From NCBI RefSeq assembly GCF_000507145.1, contig NZ_AYTO01000041.1, positions 124,001 through 188,000 on the forward strand: DNA of 64,000 nt, in the 5' to 3' direction. This DNA is from Bacillus tequilensis KCTC 13622. Lineage in GTDB: Bacteria; Bacillota; Bacilli; Bacillales; Bacillaceae. A model generated the notes under the pieces. That model did not search any database. It was not told where the DNA came from and worked only from the letters and a program-made list of their open reading frames with translations. Positions 51,094-62,476 of this stretch are shown piece after piece; positions within the stretch are counted from its first letter, which is position 1, and every line of letters begins with the position of its first letter. The position numbers and the translations under genes are program-made.

Positions 51094-51488
51094 TATTTTC
51101 CTCCTGTTAATACGGTCTTCAACGAATTAAATTTACCGTTCATTCTTTCAACTAAAGCTTGATAGTTGATTTGATTTTGCGCCAATTCTGTCATCTCTTT
51201 GTCAACATCAACATTATTTCCATTTTGCTGATACGATGTACTCTCACTCTTCACAATTGAATAATTCGAATCAGTATCAGAAAAATCAACATGACGATAG
51301 TCTGTTTTTACCGCATCAAGACGTGAGGATTCTTGATCTAATAAATTTTGAAAAGAGACTTGTTTCGCCTTATAGTTCGGTGTATCTATATTGGCAATAT
51401 TATTAGTTGTGACTTTTTGCTTAATATCCGCTCTATTTAAGGCATTTTCAAGATTCTGTATCGTTCCAGAAAATAAGCTCAAATCCAC
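51093..51488 (-). CDS. flgB: flagellar proximal rod protein FlgB, first gene of fla/che
   Basis: 131 residues. Rod-family N-terminus (ADIKQKVTTNNIANIDTPNYKAKQVSF) and C-terminal helix (MTELAQNQINYQALVERMNGKF). GTG start at 51488 with GGAGGTAA directly upstream. About 350 bases of control region separate it from the codY terminator, and every gene from here to swrB lies in one run with gaps under 50 bases. Confidence 0.97.
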   Translation of the reverse strand: MDLSLFSGTIQNLENALNRADIKQKVTTNNIANIDTPNYKAKQVSFQNLLDQESSRLDAVKTDYRHVDFSDTDSNYSIVKSESTSYQQNGNNVDVDKEMTELAQNQINYQALVERMNGKFNSLKTVLTGGK

Positions 51489-51552
51489 TTACCTCCATTT
51501 CAGTTTTTTTCAACCTCTATATCCTTGTCGAGAATTGTAAAACTATATGCTT

Positions 51553-51581
51553 ATTGTAAGAAATAACAGGCATAAAGTCTA
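51553..51581 (-). promoter_or_regulatory. sigma-A promoter of the fla/che operon
   Basis: TAGACT (51581-51576), exactly 17 bases, TACAAT (51558-51553) on the minus strand. Transcription would start near 51546, about 58 bases before the flgB GTG. This agrees with the vegetative fla/che promoter known in B. subtilis. Confidence 0.8.
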
Positions 51582-51626
51582 TGAAGTTCGTGTAAAAAAA
51601 TGTCCTCACAATTATCTATTTTATAA

Positions 51627-51644
51627 CTAGGTATATAGTCCTAG
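51627..51644 (-). promoter_or_regulatory. palindrome upstream of the fla/che sigma-A promoter
   Basis: CTAGG and CCTAG flank the 8-base centre TATATAGT. It is centred about 90 bases upstream of the predicted sigma-A start, in the region where SwrA and DegU activate this promoter in B. subtilis. The bound protein, if any, is not known from sequence. Confidence 0.45.
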
Positions 51645-51693
51645 ATTATTTGAACTACGTTTTCAGCACAAAATTTCTGTTTTTTTATCCTTT

Positions 51694-51719
51694 TTTTCGG
51701 CATTTTTGAGTTTTTTTGA
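51694..51719 (-). promoter_or_regulatory. candidate sigma-D promoter of fla/che
   Basis: TCAA (51719-51716), 14 bases, then GCCGAAAA (51701-51694) on the minus strand, near the sigma-D consensus TAAA-N15-GCCGATAT. It lies upstream of the sigma-A promoter and agrees with the published existence of a sigma-D promoter (PD-3) here, giving autoregulation by SigD. Confidence 0.6.
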
Positions 51720-51804
51720 AGTGAAATTCAAACTTCATTAAAATTATTACAAGGAAAGACTTTTAACCCAGGAAATAAAGCTTAGCTATTTCCTTTATTT
51801 GAAA

Positions 51805-51836
51805 TAAAAAGAACCCCATAAAAGGGGTTCTTTTTA
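51805..51836 (-). terminator. codY terminator
   Basis: AAAAAGAACCCC pairs with GGGGTTCTTTTT over 12 pairs, followed by a U-rich tail, starting 4 bases after the codY stop. It is perfect enough to function on either strand and insulates fla/che from codY. Confidence 0.95.
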
Positions 51837-51839
51837 TGA

Positions 51840-52619
51840 TTAATGAGATTTTAGATTTTCTAATTCAATTAGGAATTTGTTATTTAAGACTTTGATATAA
51901 GTACCTTTCATTCCTAATGATCTTGATTCGATGACACCCGCGCTTTCCAGCTTTCTGAGTGCGTTAACAATAACAGAACGGGTAATGCCGACACGGTCAG
52001 CAATTTTACTTGCTACTAGAAGCCCTTCGTTTCCGTCAAGCTCTTCAAAAATGTGCTCAATTGCCTCAAGCTCACTGTAAGAAAGAGAACTGATAGCCAT
52101 TTGAACGACAGCTTTGCTTCTTGCTTCCTCTTCAATTTCTTCTGCTTTTTCTCTTAGAATTTCCATTCCGACAACTGTAGCACCGTATTCAGCAAGAATT
52201 AGGTCATCGTCATTAAATTGATCCTGTAAACGTGAAAGAATGAGTGTGCCTAATCTTTCTCCGCCTCCGATGATCGGTACAATTGTTGTTAAACCAGCTT
52301 GGAACAGGTCTCTGTTTTCAACAGGAAAAGCAGTATATTCACTATTAATGTCCAAGTTAGAAGATGTTTCAGGGACATTAAACAGGTTTTTCGTATATTC
52401 TTCTGGGAATTGACGATCCTCAAGCATTTTTTTCATACGCTCGTTTTCAATCTGCTGATTAATAGAATATCCAAGGAGTTTGCCTCTGCGGCTTACAACG
52501 AAAATATTGGAATCAATGACATCCCGCAACGTCTCCGCCATTTCCTTGAAGTTTACCGGTTTCCCTGCCGCAGCTTGCAGCATCGAGTTAATAATTCTTG
52601 TTTTTTGTAATAAAGCCAT
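51840..52619 (-). CDS. codY: global nutrient-responsive repressor CodY
   Basis: 259 residues. N-terminal GAF domain (about 1-155) binds branched-chain amino acids; a linker leads to the winged helix-turn-helix (about 200-240, [32 protein letters not shown]). GTP is the second effector in B. subtilis. ATG at 52619 with GGAGGAT upstream; nine extra upstream codons are not used. Fourth gene of xerC-hslV-hslU-codY and next to fla/che, one of its known targets. Confidence 0.99.
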   Translation of the reverse strand: MALLQKTRIINSMLQAAAGKPVNFKEMAETLRDVIDSNIFVVSRRGKLLGYSINQQIENERMKKMLEDRQFPEEYTKNLFNVPETSSNLDINSEYTAFPVENRDLFQAGLTTIVPIIGGGERLGTLILSRLQDQFNDDDLILAEYGATVVGMEILREKAEEIEEEARSKAVVQMAISSLSYSELEAIEHIFEELDGNEGLLVASKIADRVGITRSVIVNALRKLESAGVIESRSLGMKGTYIKVLNNKFLIELENLKSH

Positions 52620-52658
52620 GATAAATAATCCTCCTAAACATTCCACTTATTAAATTTT

Positions 52659-54062
52659 TCACAATATAAATTGACTTAAATCTTTGTTTTTTGCTATCGT
52701 TCCGAGCTTATCTTCGACATACTGTGGTGTAATCGTTATTTTCTCCATTGTTACATCAGGCGCTTCAAAGGACAGATCTTCTAATAGGCGTTCAAGTATT
52801 GTATGAAGGCGTCTCGCACCAATATTATCTGTGTCCTGGTTCACATGATAAGCAACTTCAGCAATCTTATGAATAGCTTCGTCAGAAAATTCAAGAGATA
52901 TACCTTCTGTCTCCAATAATGCCTGATATTGTTTTAGCAGTGCATTATCCGGCTCAACCAGAATCCTCACGAAGTCGTCTACCGTGAGTTTGCTCAGTTC
53001 TACACGAATCGGAAAGCGCCCCTGCAGCTCAGGAATCAAATCAGACGGTTTGGCCATATGAAACGCTCCTGCTGCAATAAATAACACATGATCTGTTTTT
53101 ACTGAACCATATTTAGTGACGACGGTAGAACCCTCAACGATCGGAAGGATATCCCGCTGAACGCCCTCTCTTGATACATCGGCAGAGGATGATGCGCCGC
53201 CGTTTTTTGCAATTTTATCAATCTCGTCGATAAAGATAATCCCGCTTTCTTCTGCTCTCTGAACAGCTTCCTGGCTGACTTCATCCATATCAATGAGTTT
53301 GCTTGCTTCTTCATTCGTCAGGACTTTTCTGGCTTCTCTGACTGTCATTTTTCGCCGCTTCTTTTTCTTTGGCATTAATCCGCTCAGAGCATCCTGCATG
53401 TTCATGCCCATCTGCTCCATACCCGAGCCCTGCAGCATGTCAAACATAGAAGGCTGCTGCTCTTCGACTTCTACTGTTACATAATAGTCCTCGAGTTCTC
53501 CTAAAGCCAGCTGATGCGCCATGCGTTTTCTTTTTTCCTCAATGTTGGCTTCTTCCTGGCTCTCCGCCTCATCTTCGCCATTCGGCTGGCTGCCTCCAAA
53601 AAACATTTCAAACGGATTTTTAACGCCTGATTGTTTTTTCTTCCCAGGAACTAACAGACGAACAATGCGTTTGTTTGCATTTTCTTCTGCCTGCTCCTTT
53701 ACATCATTCATTTTCTCTTCTTTTATAAGCCGAACAGAAGTTTCAACAAGGTCTCTGACCATTGATTCAACATCTCTGCCTACATAGCCGACTTCGGTAA
53801 ATTTTGTTGCTTCAATTTTGATAAATGGCGCACCTGAAAGCTTGGCGATTCGTCTGGCAATTTCAGTTTTCCCGACGCCGGTAGGCCCCATCATTAAAAT
53901 GTTTTTCGGAACGACCTCGTCCTTCAGCTTTTCATCCAGAAGACTTCTTCTATAGCGGTTTCTTAATGCCACGGCGACAGCTTTTTTCGCGTTTTGCTGA
54001 CCGACAATATATTGGTCTAACCGATCTACAATCTGTCTTGGTGTTAACGGCTTTTTTTCCAT
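52659..54062 (-). CDS. hslU: ATP-dependent unfoldase HslU (ClpY)
   Basis: 467 residues. AAA+ ring ATPase that feeds HslV. Walker A GPTGVGKT at residues 59-66, the GYVGRD pore motif, Walker [11 protein letters not shown], and a C-terminal sensor-2 region ([16 protein letters not shown]). The I domain (about 110-240) contains Met/Gln/Glu-rich stretches. ATG at 54062 ([12 protein letters not shown]) with AAGG upstream; 20 extra upstream codons overlap hslV and are not used. Ends 39 bases before codY. Confidence 0.98.
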   Translation of the reverse strand: MEKKPLTPRQIVDRLDQYIVGQQNAKKAVAVALRNRYRRSLLDEKLKDEVVPKNILMMGPTGVGKTEIARRIAKLSGAPFIKIEATKFTEVGYVGRDVESMVRDLVETSVRLIKEEKMNDVKEQAEENANKRIVRLLVPGKKKQSGVKNPFEMFFGGSQPNGEDEAESQEEANIEEKRKRMAHQLALGELEDYYVTVEVEEQQPSMFDMLQGSGMEQMGMNMQDALSGLMPKKKKRRKMTVREARKVLTNEEASKLIDMDEVSQEAVQRAEESGIIFIDEIDKIAKNGGASSSADVSREGVQRDILPIVEGSTVVTKYGSVKTDHVLFIAAGAFHMAKPSDLIPELQGRFPIRVELSKLTVDDFVRILVEPDNALLKQYQALLETEGISLEFSDEAIHKIAEVAYHVNQDTDNIGARRLHTILERLLEDLSFEAPDVTMEKITITPQYVEDKLGTIAKNKDLSQFIL

Positions 54063-54078
54063 GCGCCTCAAGTCCTTT

Positions 54079-54624
54079 CTATTCAAGTTCTTCCAGTATG
54101 ATTTGATCGTTCGTGTACACACAAATTTCGCCTGCTGTTTCTAACGCGGCTCTGGCAATCTCACTTGCTGACATATTTTCACCGGCATGCTTTTTCAACG
54201 CTCTTCCGGCTGCCAAAGCGTAGTTGCCTCCTGATCCAATCGCGAGAATGCCGTCATCTGGTTCAATTACCTCGCCTGTTCCCGATACGAGAAGCAAAGT
54301 ATCCTGATTCATTACAATCAGCATGGCTTCAAGCTTTCTAAGCACTTTATCGCTGCGCCATTCCTTCGCCAGTTCAACAGCCGCCCGTTTTATGTTGCCG
54401 TTATATTCTTCAAGCTTGGCTTCAAACTTTTCGAATAAAGTGAAAGCGTCTGCAACAGATCCCGCAAACCCGGCAAGAACCTTGCCGTTAAACAGTTTTC
54501 TCACTTTTCTTGCAGTGTGTTTCATGACAACAGCCTGACCAAATGTCACCTGGCCGTCTCCGGACATAGCGCTTCGTCCCTTATGCTGTACGGCAAATAT
54601 TGTGGTCGCATGAAAAGATGACAT
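54079..54624 (-). CDS. hslV: ATP-dependent protease subunit HslV (ClpQ), N-terminal serine type
   Basis: 181 residues, proteasome beta-like. After the initiator Met the first residue is Ser ([12 protein letters not shown]), not the Thr found in most HslV; the B. subtilis enzyme is known to use this serine as nucleophile. The oxyanion/Lys region ([25 protein letters not shown]) and [13 protein letters not shown] are intact. ATG at 54624 with GGAGG upstream. Confidence 0.97.
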   Translation of the reverse strand: MSSFHATTIFAVQHKGRSAMSGDGQVTFGQAVVMKHTARKVRKLFNGKVLAGFAGSVADAFTLFEKFEAKLEEYNGNIKRAAVELAKEWRSDKVLRKLEAMLIVMNQDTLLLVSGTGEVIEPDDGILAIGSGGNYALAAGRALKKHAGENMSASEIARAALETAGEICVYTNDQIILEELE

Positions 54625-54636
54625 AATGGGCCTCCT

Positions 54637-55551
54637 TTAATTTTTCTTAAAAGCTCTTGGATGGTGAGACATATATGTGTTTCTCAACATTTCCTTCGAA
54701 ACGTGCGTGTATATCTGTGTTGAAGACAGATTGGAATGCCCGAGCAGTTCCTGAACGCTTCTCAAATCTGCTCCTTCGTTTAACAGATGAGTGGCGAACG
54801 TATGTCGAAGCATATGCGGATGGATATGTAAAGTGCCGGACGCTTTTTGAACGAGGCCGCTTAAAATATGTCTGATGCCTCGGGCCGTAAGCGGTCCGCC
54901 TCTTTGATTTACGAATAATAGATCATGAGGTTCTTTTGCTTTCATCAGCAAGCACTGTCTTCCGCTATTCATATATACCTTCAACGCTTCGCGGGCGTAA
55001 GACCCAAAGGGGATATATCGCTGCTTCTTGCCTTTACCGTGAACAAGCACAGTGTCCATAAATAAATCAACGTCGTTAACAGTTATGGAACAGCATTCAC
55101 TGACCCTCATTCCCGTGGCATAGAGAAGTTCTAACAGCGCTTGGTCCCTCATTCCGGTCGGCTGGCTTATATCTGAAACTTCAAACAGTTCCTCAAGCTC
55201 TTTTTGATATAGAAACTTCGGTATCCGTTTCTCTTGTTTCGGCAGATGAACAAGCTGAAACGGATTTTCTTCAACAAGCTTTTCCCGCATCAGAAACTTA
55301 TAAAAGCTTCTTAATGCAGATATCTTTTTGCTTATTGTTCTTCTCGATAAACCTTTTTCATAGGCTTCCGTCAAAAAAATCCTAGTATCTTGATATGCAG
55401 CTTCTTCAAATCCATTTATACCTTGAACGCGCAGAAAAGTTTCGAATTCTTCAATTGAATCCACATAATTCACAATAGTATATTGTGAATAATTTTTTTC
55501 AATTTGTAAATATTCTACGAATAACTTTACGAAATTCTTAACATTCTTCAT
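54637..55551 (-). CDS. xerC: tyrosine recombinase XerC-type (CodV)
   Basis: 304 residues (codV in B. subtilis). An N-terminal SAM-like core-binding domain (about 1-85) and the catalytic domain with ATGMRVSE (Arg), HMLRHTFATH (HxxR), LGHSNLSSTQIYTHV (His and nucleophile Tyr). With RipX/XerD it resolves chromosome dimers at dif. ATG at 55551 with GGGGAGG upstream; the 13 extra codons run through that site. First gene of the clpQY-codY operon. Confidence 0.97.
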   Translation of the reverse strand: MKNVKNFVKLFVEYLQIEKNYSQYTIVNYVDSIEEFETFLRVQGINGFEEAAYQDTRIFLTEAYEKGLSRRTISKKISALRSFYKFLMREKLVEENPFQLVHLPKQEKRIPKFLYQKELEELFEVSDISQPTGMRDQALLELLYATGMRVSECCSITVNDVDLFMDTVLVHGKGKKQRYIPFGSYAREALKVYMNSGRQCLLMKAKEPHDLLFVNQRGGPLTARGIRHILSGLVQKASGTLHIHPHMLRHTFATHLLNEGADLRSVQELLGHSNLSSTQIYTHVSKEMLRNTYMSHHPRAFKKN

Positions 55552-55580
55552 GCTAATACCTCCCCAGGAAGGGCTTTTAA

Positions 55581-55610
55581 ATGGTATCACAAATCGCGTT
55601 CAGGTTGCAA
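55581..55610 (-). promoter_or_regulatory. candidate sigma-A promoter of xerC-hslVU-codY
   Basis: TTGCAA (55610-55605), 18 bases, TACCAT (55586-55581) with a TGA just before the -10 (extended -10 pattern) on the minus strand. It lies in the 66-base gap after trmFO. Consensus match is moderate. Confidence 0.45.
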
Positions 55611-55617
55611 TCAATAC

Positions 55618-56925
55618 CTATATTGTTTTCGAAATTGTTTGAATTGTCTCAATTGCACGTTCCGCGTATTGTTCATTGCGTTCTTTTTTATTTTTAATTC
55701 TAACAGGCAATTCTTTTAAAAGCCCAAAGTTTGCATTCATCGGCTGGAAGTTCTTCTGGTTTGTTGTTGTAATATAGTGAGCCATACTGCCGATTGCTGT
55801 TTCTTGCGGGAAAGTAACAAGCTCTTCTCCTAAAACAAGTTTAGCCGCATTAATACCTGCTACCAGTCCTGAAGCAGCTGATTCCACATATCCTTCTACT
55901 CCCGTCATTTGGCCTGCAAAGAACAGATCACTGCGGTTTTTAAATTGATAAGTCGGCTTTAACAGGCTTGGAGAGTTAATGAACGTGTTTCTGTGCATCA
56001 CGCCGTATCTGACGATTTCTACATTTTCCAGCCCCGGGATTAATTTGAGAACTTCCTTTTGGTCTCCCCATTTTAAATGAGTCTGGAAACCTACGATATT
56101 ATAGAGTGTTCCAGCTGCATCATCCTGTCTAAGCTGAACGACAGCATAAGGACGTTTCCCTGTAACAGGATGCTCTAAACCAACCGGTTTCATCGGGCCG
56201 AAAAGCATTGTTTTTTTGCCCCGTTTTGCCATGACTTCAATCGGCATGCACCCTTCAAAGAAAATTTCTTTCTCAAATTCTTTTAATGGAACGGTTTCTG
56301 CTGATGTTAATGCTTCATGAAAACGGTCAAACTCTTCTTCTGTCATCGGGCAGTTCAAATATGCCGCTTCACCTTTATCATAACGGGATTTTAAGTACAC
56401 TTTATCCATATCAAGGCTGTCTTTTTCTACAATTGGCGCCGCTGCATCATAAAAATATAAATAGTCCTCTCCAGTCAGCTCCTTCAGCTGGGCAGACAGT
56501 GATTCAGAGGTTAACGGGCCCGTTGCGATAATGGTAGGGCCTTCAGGAATTTTTGTCACTTCTTCATTAATAACGGTTACGTTCGGATGATTTTTAACCC
56601 GATTTGTCACACTTGCGGCAAATTCATGACGGTCTACCGCGAGAGCGCCGCCGGCAGGCACAGAACATTCGTCAGCAGCCGCGATGATGGCTGAATCAAG
56701 CGCCCGCATTTCTTCCTTTAATACACCGACAGCGTTAGCGAGCGTATTAGAGCGCAGGGAGTTGCTGCATACAAGCTCTGCAAATTTATCTGTATGGTGC
56801 GCAGGTGTTTGTTTAACAGGGCGCATTTCATATAACTTGACTTGAATCCCACGTTTGGCAAGCTGCCATGCCGCTTCACTTCCTGCGAGTCCGGCTCCAA
56901 TTACATTCACTGTTTGTTGGTTCAT
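55618..56925 (-). CDS. trmFO: folate-dependent tRNA (uracil-54) methyltransferase
   Basis: 435 residues (gid in older naming). FAD and methylene-tetrahydrofolate-dependent enzyme that makes ribothymidine 54 in tRNA. The dinucleotide motif [16 protein letters not shown] opens the protein; [11 protein letters not shown] and the C-terminal NFGLLKELP are family blocks. ATG at 56925. Lies 75 bases after topA, behind a terminator-like hairpin. Confidence 0.97.
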   Translation of the reverse strand: MNQQTVNVIGAGLAGSEAAWQLAKRGIQVKLYEMRPVKQTPAHHTDKFAELVCSNSLRSNTLANAVGVLKEEMRALDSAIIAAADECSVPAGGALAVDRHEFAASVTNRVKNHPNVTVINEEVTKIPEGPTIIATGPLTSESLSAQLKELTGEDYLYFYDAAAPIVEKDSLDMDKVYLKSRYDKGEAAYLNCPMTEEEFDRFHEALTSAETVPLKEFEKEIFFEGCMPIEVMAKRGKKTMLFGPMKPVGLEHPVTGKRPYAVVQLRQDDAAGTLYNIVGFQTHLKWGDQKEVLKLIPGLENVEIVRYGVMHRNTFINSPSLLKPTYQFKNRSDLFFAGQMTGVEGYVESAASGLVAGINAAKLVLGEELVTFPQETAIGSMAHYITTTNQKNFQPMNANFGLLKELPVRIKNKKERNEQYAERAIETIQTISKTI

Positions 56926-56966
56926 CTTTCACATCTCCTAGTTTATTATTCAAGGCCTTCTTTTAA

Positions 56967-56999
56967 CACACAAAGAAGGTGAGCAAGACCCTGCTCACC
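56967..56999 (-). terminator. terminator-like hairpin after topA
   Basis: GGTGAGCA pairs with TGCTCACC (8 pairs, 6-base loop) one base after the topA stop, followed by UUCUUUGUGUG. The broken U tail suggests partial termination before trmFO. A second pairing of CCTTCTTT with AAAGAAGG overlaps it. Confidence 0.65.
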
Positions 57000-57000
57000 G

Positions 57001-59076
57001 CTACTTCTGTGGTTCTTCCTTATAATCACATTCCACACATTGGACTTGTATGCCTTTTTTGAGTTTTTTCTCGACCAGCATTTTTCCGCATTTCGGACAG
57101 TTTCGTTCAATTGGTTTGTCCCAGGAAACGAATTCGCACTCCGGATAACGGTCACAGCCGTAAAAAACTCGTTTCTTTTTCGATTTTCGCTCAACAATAT
57201 TTCCCTCACCGCAGCTCGGGCACTTCACGCCGATTTGTTTTACAATCGGTTTTGTGTTCCGGCAGTCCGGGAAGTTAGAGCAAGCTAAGAATTTACCGTA
57301 TCGGCCCATCTTATATACCATTGGAGAACTGCACAATTCACAATCTTCTCCTGCGTATTCCGGTTCGATTTCAACTTCCTTCATTTCTGATTCTGCTTTT
57401 TTGACGCGTTTTTCAAAATCGGTGTAGAAGTTATCGATAATCTTGACCCATTCGGTATTGCCTTCTTCAACATGATCAAGGTCTTTCTCCATTTTCGCTG
57501 TAAACTCAACGTTAATGATTTCAGGGAAGAATTCCATGATCAAGTCAAGAACGATCTGTCCCAGTTCAGTCGGAACAAAGCGTTTATTATCCAAAGCTAC
57601 ATAGCCGCGCCGCTGAATGGTATCAAGCGTCGGAGCATATGTGGAAGGACGGCCGATTCCGCATTCTTCAAGAGTTTTAACGAGCCGTGCCTCAGTATAA
57701 CGCGGAGGCGGCTGGGTAAAATGCTGCTCCGGTTCTATATCTTTTGATAATACTGTGTCGCCTTCTTTTAAGTCAGGCAGCATCCGGTCTTTTTCTTCCA
57801 GTTGATCGTCTTTTCCTTCAACATATACCTTCATAAAGCCGGAAAACTTGACCTTACTTCCATTCGCACGAAATGTCAAACCATTGTTTGTCAGGTCGAC
57901 ACTCATTGTATCGAGAACAGCAGATGCCATTTGGCTGGCAACAAAGCGCTCCCAAATTAATTTATACAATCTCAACTGATCTCTGCCAAGCACTGCTTTT
58001 AATTCACTTGGCTTTCTGAGAACTGATGTCGGACGGATGGCTTCGTGAGCATCCTGGGCATTTTCATTCTTTTTCCCAGGCTTTCGTTTGCCGCCTAAAA
58101 ACTCTTTGCCGTATGCCTGATCAATAAATGCTGCTGCTTCATCAACCGCTGTATTTGAAATACGGGTTGAATCCGTTCTCATATACGTAATCAGGCCGAC
58201 AGTTCCTTCTCTTCCAAGATCGATTCCTTCATATAATTGCTGTGCAATCATCATCGTTTTCTTCGCTCTGAAATTGAGCTTGCGCGCCGCTTCCTGTTGC
58301 AGGGTGGAAGTGGTAAAAGGCAGGGCCGGATTACGCTTGCGTTCCTTTTTCGTTACTTTTTCAACTGTATATTTATTGCCTTTAAGCTGAGAAAGAATGT
58401 CTTTTACATCGGCTTCACTATTTAAAGGAAGTTTTTTGCCGTTTTTTCCGAAAAAGCTCGCTTCAAAAGTTTCCTGCCCTTTTAAGAACGTACCGTCAAT
58501 CGTCCAATATTCCTCTGGCTTAAAATCGTTAATTTCTTTTTCACGGTCAATAATTAAACGAAGGGCAACGGATTGCACGCGGCCTGCGCTAAGCCCTTTT
58601 TTGACTTTTTTCCATAGGATAGGACTGATTTTGTATCCGACAAGCCTGTCTAAAATACGTCTCGCCTGCTGTGCATCCACTAAATCCATATTGATCATGC
58701 GGGGATGCTTAAACGATTCCTTAATGGCGTCTTTTGTAATTTCATTAAACACTACTCGGCAGTCTGAATTGAGATCTAAATCAAGGCTGTGTGCCAAGTG
58801 CCATGCAATCGCTTCCCCTTCTCTGTCGGGGTCAGCTGCGAGATACACTTTTTTGGCCTTTTTGGCAGCCGTTTTCAGCTCTTTTAATACCGGCCCTTTG
58901 CCTCGAATGGTAATATATTTCGGTTCGAAATTCTGTTCTATGTCAACTCCCATTTGACTTTTCGGAAGATCCCGGACATGTCCCATTGATGCTTTCACTT
59001 TATATTTTTTACCTAAGTAACGTTCAATCGTTTTCGCCTTAGCGGGCGATTCCACGATGACTAGATAATCAGACAT
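57001..59076 (-). CDS. topA: DNA topoisomerase I
   Basis: 691 residues. Relaxes negative supercoils. TOPRIM domain ([16 protein letters not shown], then [15 protein letters not shown]), active-site Tyr298 in [11 protein letters not shown], and three C-terminal four-cysteine zinc ribbons (CELC, CPSC, CPKC pairs). Residue 472 is Cys in [15 protein letters not shown]; the family normally has Arg there, one base away (codon TGC at 57663-57661). ATG at 59076 with AGGGGG 6 bases upstream. Confidence 0.97.
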   Translation of the reverse strand: MSDYLVIVESPAKAKTIERYLGKKYKVKASMGHVRDLPKSQMGVDIEQNFEPKYITIRGKGPVLKELKTAAKKAKKVYLAADPDREGEAIAWHLAHSLDLDLNSDCRVVFNEITKDAIKESFKHPRMINMDLVDAQQARRILDRLVGYKISPILWKKVKKGLSAGRVQSVALRLIIDREKEINDFKPEEYWTIDGTFLKGQETFEASFFGKNGKKLPLNSEADVKDILSQLKGNKYTVEKVTKKERKRNPALPFTTSTLQQEAARKLNFRAKKTMMIAQQLYEGIDLGREGTVGLITYMRTDSTRISNTAVDEAAAFIDQAYGKEFLGGKRKPGKKNENAQDAHEAIRPTSVLRKPSELKAVLGRDQLRLYKLIWERFVASQMASAVLDTMSVDLTNNGLTFRANGSKVKFSGFMKVYVEGKDDQLEEKDRMLPDLKEGDTVLSKDIEPEQHFTQPPPRYTEARLVKTLEECGIGRPSTYAPTLDTIQRRGYVALDNKRFVPTELGQIVLDLIMEFFPEIINVEFTAKMEKDLDHVEEGNTEWVKIIDNFYTDFEKRVKKAESEMKEVEIEPEYAGEDCELCSSPMVYKMGRYGKFLACSNFPDCRNTKPIVKQIGVKCPSCGEGNIVERKSKKKRVFYGCDRYPECEFVSWDKPIERNCPKCGKMLVEKKLKKGIQVQCVECDYKEEPQK

Positions 59077-59225
59077 TTTCATCCCCCTCAAGAGGTGTTC
59101 TCTCTCTTTTCAATTATTTAAATTTTGGTTTTGCAGCTGTCTTTAATTGGCTTTCAACATTTCATTCTTTATGATGAACGTCATTATTTAAATAGAAAAC
59201 AATATGCAACTTCAAATCCTCACTA

Positions 59226-59254
59226 TTATTAAATATTACAATGCCGTTTGTCAA
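59226..59254 (-). promoter_or_regulatory. candidate topA promoter
   Basis: TTGACA (59254-59249), 17 bases, TAATAA (59231-59226) on the minus strand, in the 186-base AT-rich gap between dprA and topA. The -35 is perfect, the -10 weak. About 145 bases of leader without clear structure follow; I see nothing else in this gap. Confidence 0.45.
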
Positions 59255-59262
59255 ACGATAAT

Positions 59263-60156
59263 TCAAAAGGGTTCCGTATATTGAACGTTTCTCTCGGGAA
59301 GCTCCTCGAAAATATCCTCTGCTGACCATATCACTTTAGCCCCCTGCTGGATCAGTTTTATAGGACCTCCGGCGTAAGGGTCAAATAATGAACCGGGTAC
59401 TGCAAATACTTCTCTTCCTTGTTCGAGTGCTTGATACGCAGTAATCAGCGAACCGCTTTTTTCTTTGCCCTGCACGACAATTATGCCTTCACTTAGTCCG
59501 CTGATGATGCGGTTTCTCATAGGGAAATGCCATTTTTGGGGTTTCGTTTCAGGTGGATGTTCTGACAGAAGGATATGATGTGTAGCCATGTGATCTGCTA
59601 ACTGAAGGTTTTCCCGGGGATAAATGTGCTGAAATCCGCCTGCAATGACGCCGATTGTCCGCCCCTTCGCCTTAATACTTGCAGCATGGGACATTCCATC
59701 TATCCCAGACGCCAGTCCGCTGACAATCACCCAATCTTTACGGCAAAGCTCTTTTGTAAGATGATTGACAACTTGTATCCCGTAAGCTGTTGGTCTTCTA
59801 GTTCCTACGATTCCAATTTTCCTCCCTTTCGAAAGAAGGGTCATATCACCCTTAGCAAACAGGACGACGGGGGGATCATAAATCATTTTCAGCCAGATAG
59901 GATATCGCTCTGAAGAAATCGGGATGGGGTTAATGCCTTGCTCATGGTAAGCCTCAAGCAGACGTTGAAGCTTTGGATAATATCCTTCTATTTTGTTTTT
60001 TAATGCAGATGCCTTTATTTTACCGCGAGTAACAGTTTCTAACACAGGTGATGTCAGCGACATAGATGGATCAGCTTTCCACCATTTTAATAGTAGGGAT
60101 GGGGATAATAATTGATTGATTCTGCAAATCATTAAACAGGCAGCGGCCTGATCCAA
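59263..60156 (-). CDS. dprA: DNA processing protein DprA (Smf)
   Basis: 297 residues. Loads RecA on incoming single-stranded DNA during natural transformation. A Rossmann-like core shows GIVGTRRPTAYG, VSGLASGIDGMSHAAS and SGSLITAYQALEQGREVFAVPG. No C-terminal winged-helix domain follows, as in the short Bacillus form. TTG start at 60156 with AGGAGG 8 bases upstream. Lies after the sucCD terminator. Confidence 0.97.
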   Translation of the reverse strand: MDQAAACLMICRINQLLSPSLLLKWWKADPSMSLTSPVLETVTRGKIKASALKNKIEGYYPKLQRLLEAYHEQGINPIPISSERYPIWLKMIYDPPVVLFAKGDMTLLSKGRKIGIVGTRRPTAYGIQVVNHLTKELCRKDWVIVSGLASGIDGMSHAASIKAKGRTIGVIAGGFQHIYPRENLQLADHMATHHILLSEHPPETKPQKWHFPMRNRIISGLSEGIIVVQGKEKSGSLITAYQALEQGREVFAVPGSLFDPYAGGPIKLIQQGAKVIWSAEDIFEELPERNVQYTEPF

Positions 60157-60180
60157 TATTTTGACCTCCTTTTGACAGAA

Positions 60181-60205
60181 AAGCAGAAACAGCCTTGACG
60201 GCTGT
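60181..60205 (-). terminator. sucCD terminator
   Basis: ACAGCC pairs with GGCTGT (6 pairs, 5-base loop), followed by UUUCUGCUUUUCUG, 10 bases after the sucD stop. The tail is interrupted, so it is probably incomplete and lets some transcript reach dprA. Confidence 0.65.
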
Positions 60206-60214
60206 CCCTTCTTT

Positions 60215-61117
60215 TTAATGCGTTTTACACGTTTCGAACAAGTTCTTCTCTTTCAGCACTTTAATTAAGGTTTCACCCATTACAGAAGGGGTCTCTGCCA
60301 CTTCGATTCCGCATGCATTAAGGGTTTTGATTTTTTCTTCAGCTGTCCCTTTTCCGCCTGAAATAATGGCGCCTGCATGCCCCATGCGCTTCCCTGGAGG
60401 TGCTGTTTTACCGCCGATAAAACCGACTACCGGTTTTGTCATGTTGGCTTTTACCCACTCTGCTGCTTCCTCTTCAGCAGTACCGCCGATTTCACCAATC
60501 ATGATCACAGCGTGTGTGTCAGGATCTTCGTTAAACGCTTTTAAAACGTCAATAAAGTTTGTGCCATTTACAGGGTCGCCGCCGATTCCGACAGCTGTAG
60601 ATTGTCCTACGCCCGCTTCTGACAGCTGGTGCACTGCTTCATATGTTAATGTTCCTGAACGCGATACAACGCCTACATGACCCTTTTTATGGATATATCC
60701 AGGCATAATGCCGATTTTACATTCTTCAGGCGTGATGACACCAGGGCAGTTCGGCCCTATCAGTCTCGTTTTTTTGCCTTCCATGAAGCGTTTGACCTTC
60801 ACCATATCCAAAACCGGAATATGCTCTGTGATACAAATTACGAGATCAAGCTCCGCATCTACCGCTTCCATAATCGCATCAGCTGCAAACGGCGCCGGCA
60901 CATATATAACAGACGCATTAGCGCCAGTCGTTTGAACGGCTTCAGCCACTGTATGAAATACAGGAACACCTTCCGCTTCAGTTCCGCCTTTTCCAGGTGT
61001 TACACCGCCTACGATATTTGTGCCGTATTCGAGCATCTGCTTCGTATGAAATAAAGCGGTAGAACCTGTAATCCCTTGTACAATAACTCTTGTATCTTTA
61101 TTAATAAAAACACTCAT
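60215..61117 (-). CDS. sucD: succinyl-CoA synthetase alpha subunit
   Basis: 300 residues. Substrate-level phosphorylation in the citric acid cycle. A CoA-binding Rossmann domain ([18 protein letters not shown], then [10 protein letters not shown]) and the phosphohistidine motif [20 protein letters not shown] at 61117, 28 bases after sucC. Confidence 0.98.
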   Translation of the reverse strand: MSVFINKDTRVIVQGITGSTALFHTKQMLEYGTNIVGGVTPGKGGTEAEGVPVFHTVAEAVQTTGANASVIYVPAPFAADAIMEAVDAELDLVICITEHIPVLDMVKVKRFMEGKKTRLIGPNCPGVITPEECKIGIMPGYIHKKGHVGVVSRSGTLTYEAVHQLSEAGVGQSTAVGIGGDPVNGTNFIDVLKAFNEDPDTHAVIMIGEIGGTAEEEAAEWVKANMTKPVVGFIGGKTAPPGKRMGHAGAIISGGKGTAEEKIKTLNACGIEVAETPSVMGETLIKVLKEKNLFETCKTH

Positions 61118-61145
61118 TATCTGGTCCCCTGCCTTTCATTCTTTC

Positions 61146-62303
<1,158 letters not shown>

Positions 62304-62352
62304 TTCCCATCCTCCTAACTTATGTAACAAAACTAAAATAGACTGCGCTTTC

Positions 62353-62382
62353 ATTCTATAATAATACTGGAAGAATTGTCTA
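62353..62382 (-). promoter_or_regulatory. candidate sigma-A promoter of sucCD
   Basis: TAGACA (62382-62377), 18 bases, TAGAAT (62358-62353) on the minus strand, about 50 bases before the sucC ATG, in the 173-base gap after ylqH. Both hexamers are one base from consensus. Confidence 0.55.
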
Positions 62383-62476
62383 GAGTTCGATGCAAAATCT
62401 TTAAATCCTTCTAAACATTCAAACTTTTATTTTATTGAAAACATAAATTTCAAAAAGAGGATGGGGAATATTTTAG

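Noticed and set aside
51659-51683. CodY-box-like AATTTT...GAAAA in the fla/che control region
   Set aside because: The two halves are separated by six bases instead of three and the second half is incomplete, so it does not match AATTTTCWGAAAATT. CodY regulation of this promoter is known from the literature, but I cannot point to the site.
62401-62460. AT-rich inverted repeat after ylqH as a terminator
   Set aside because: The TTGAAA/TTTCAA pairing is very weak, and no stable stem or adjacent U run is visible.
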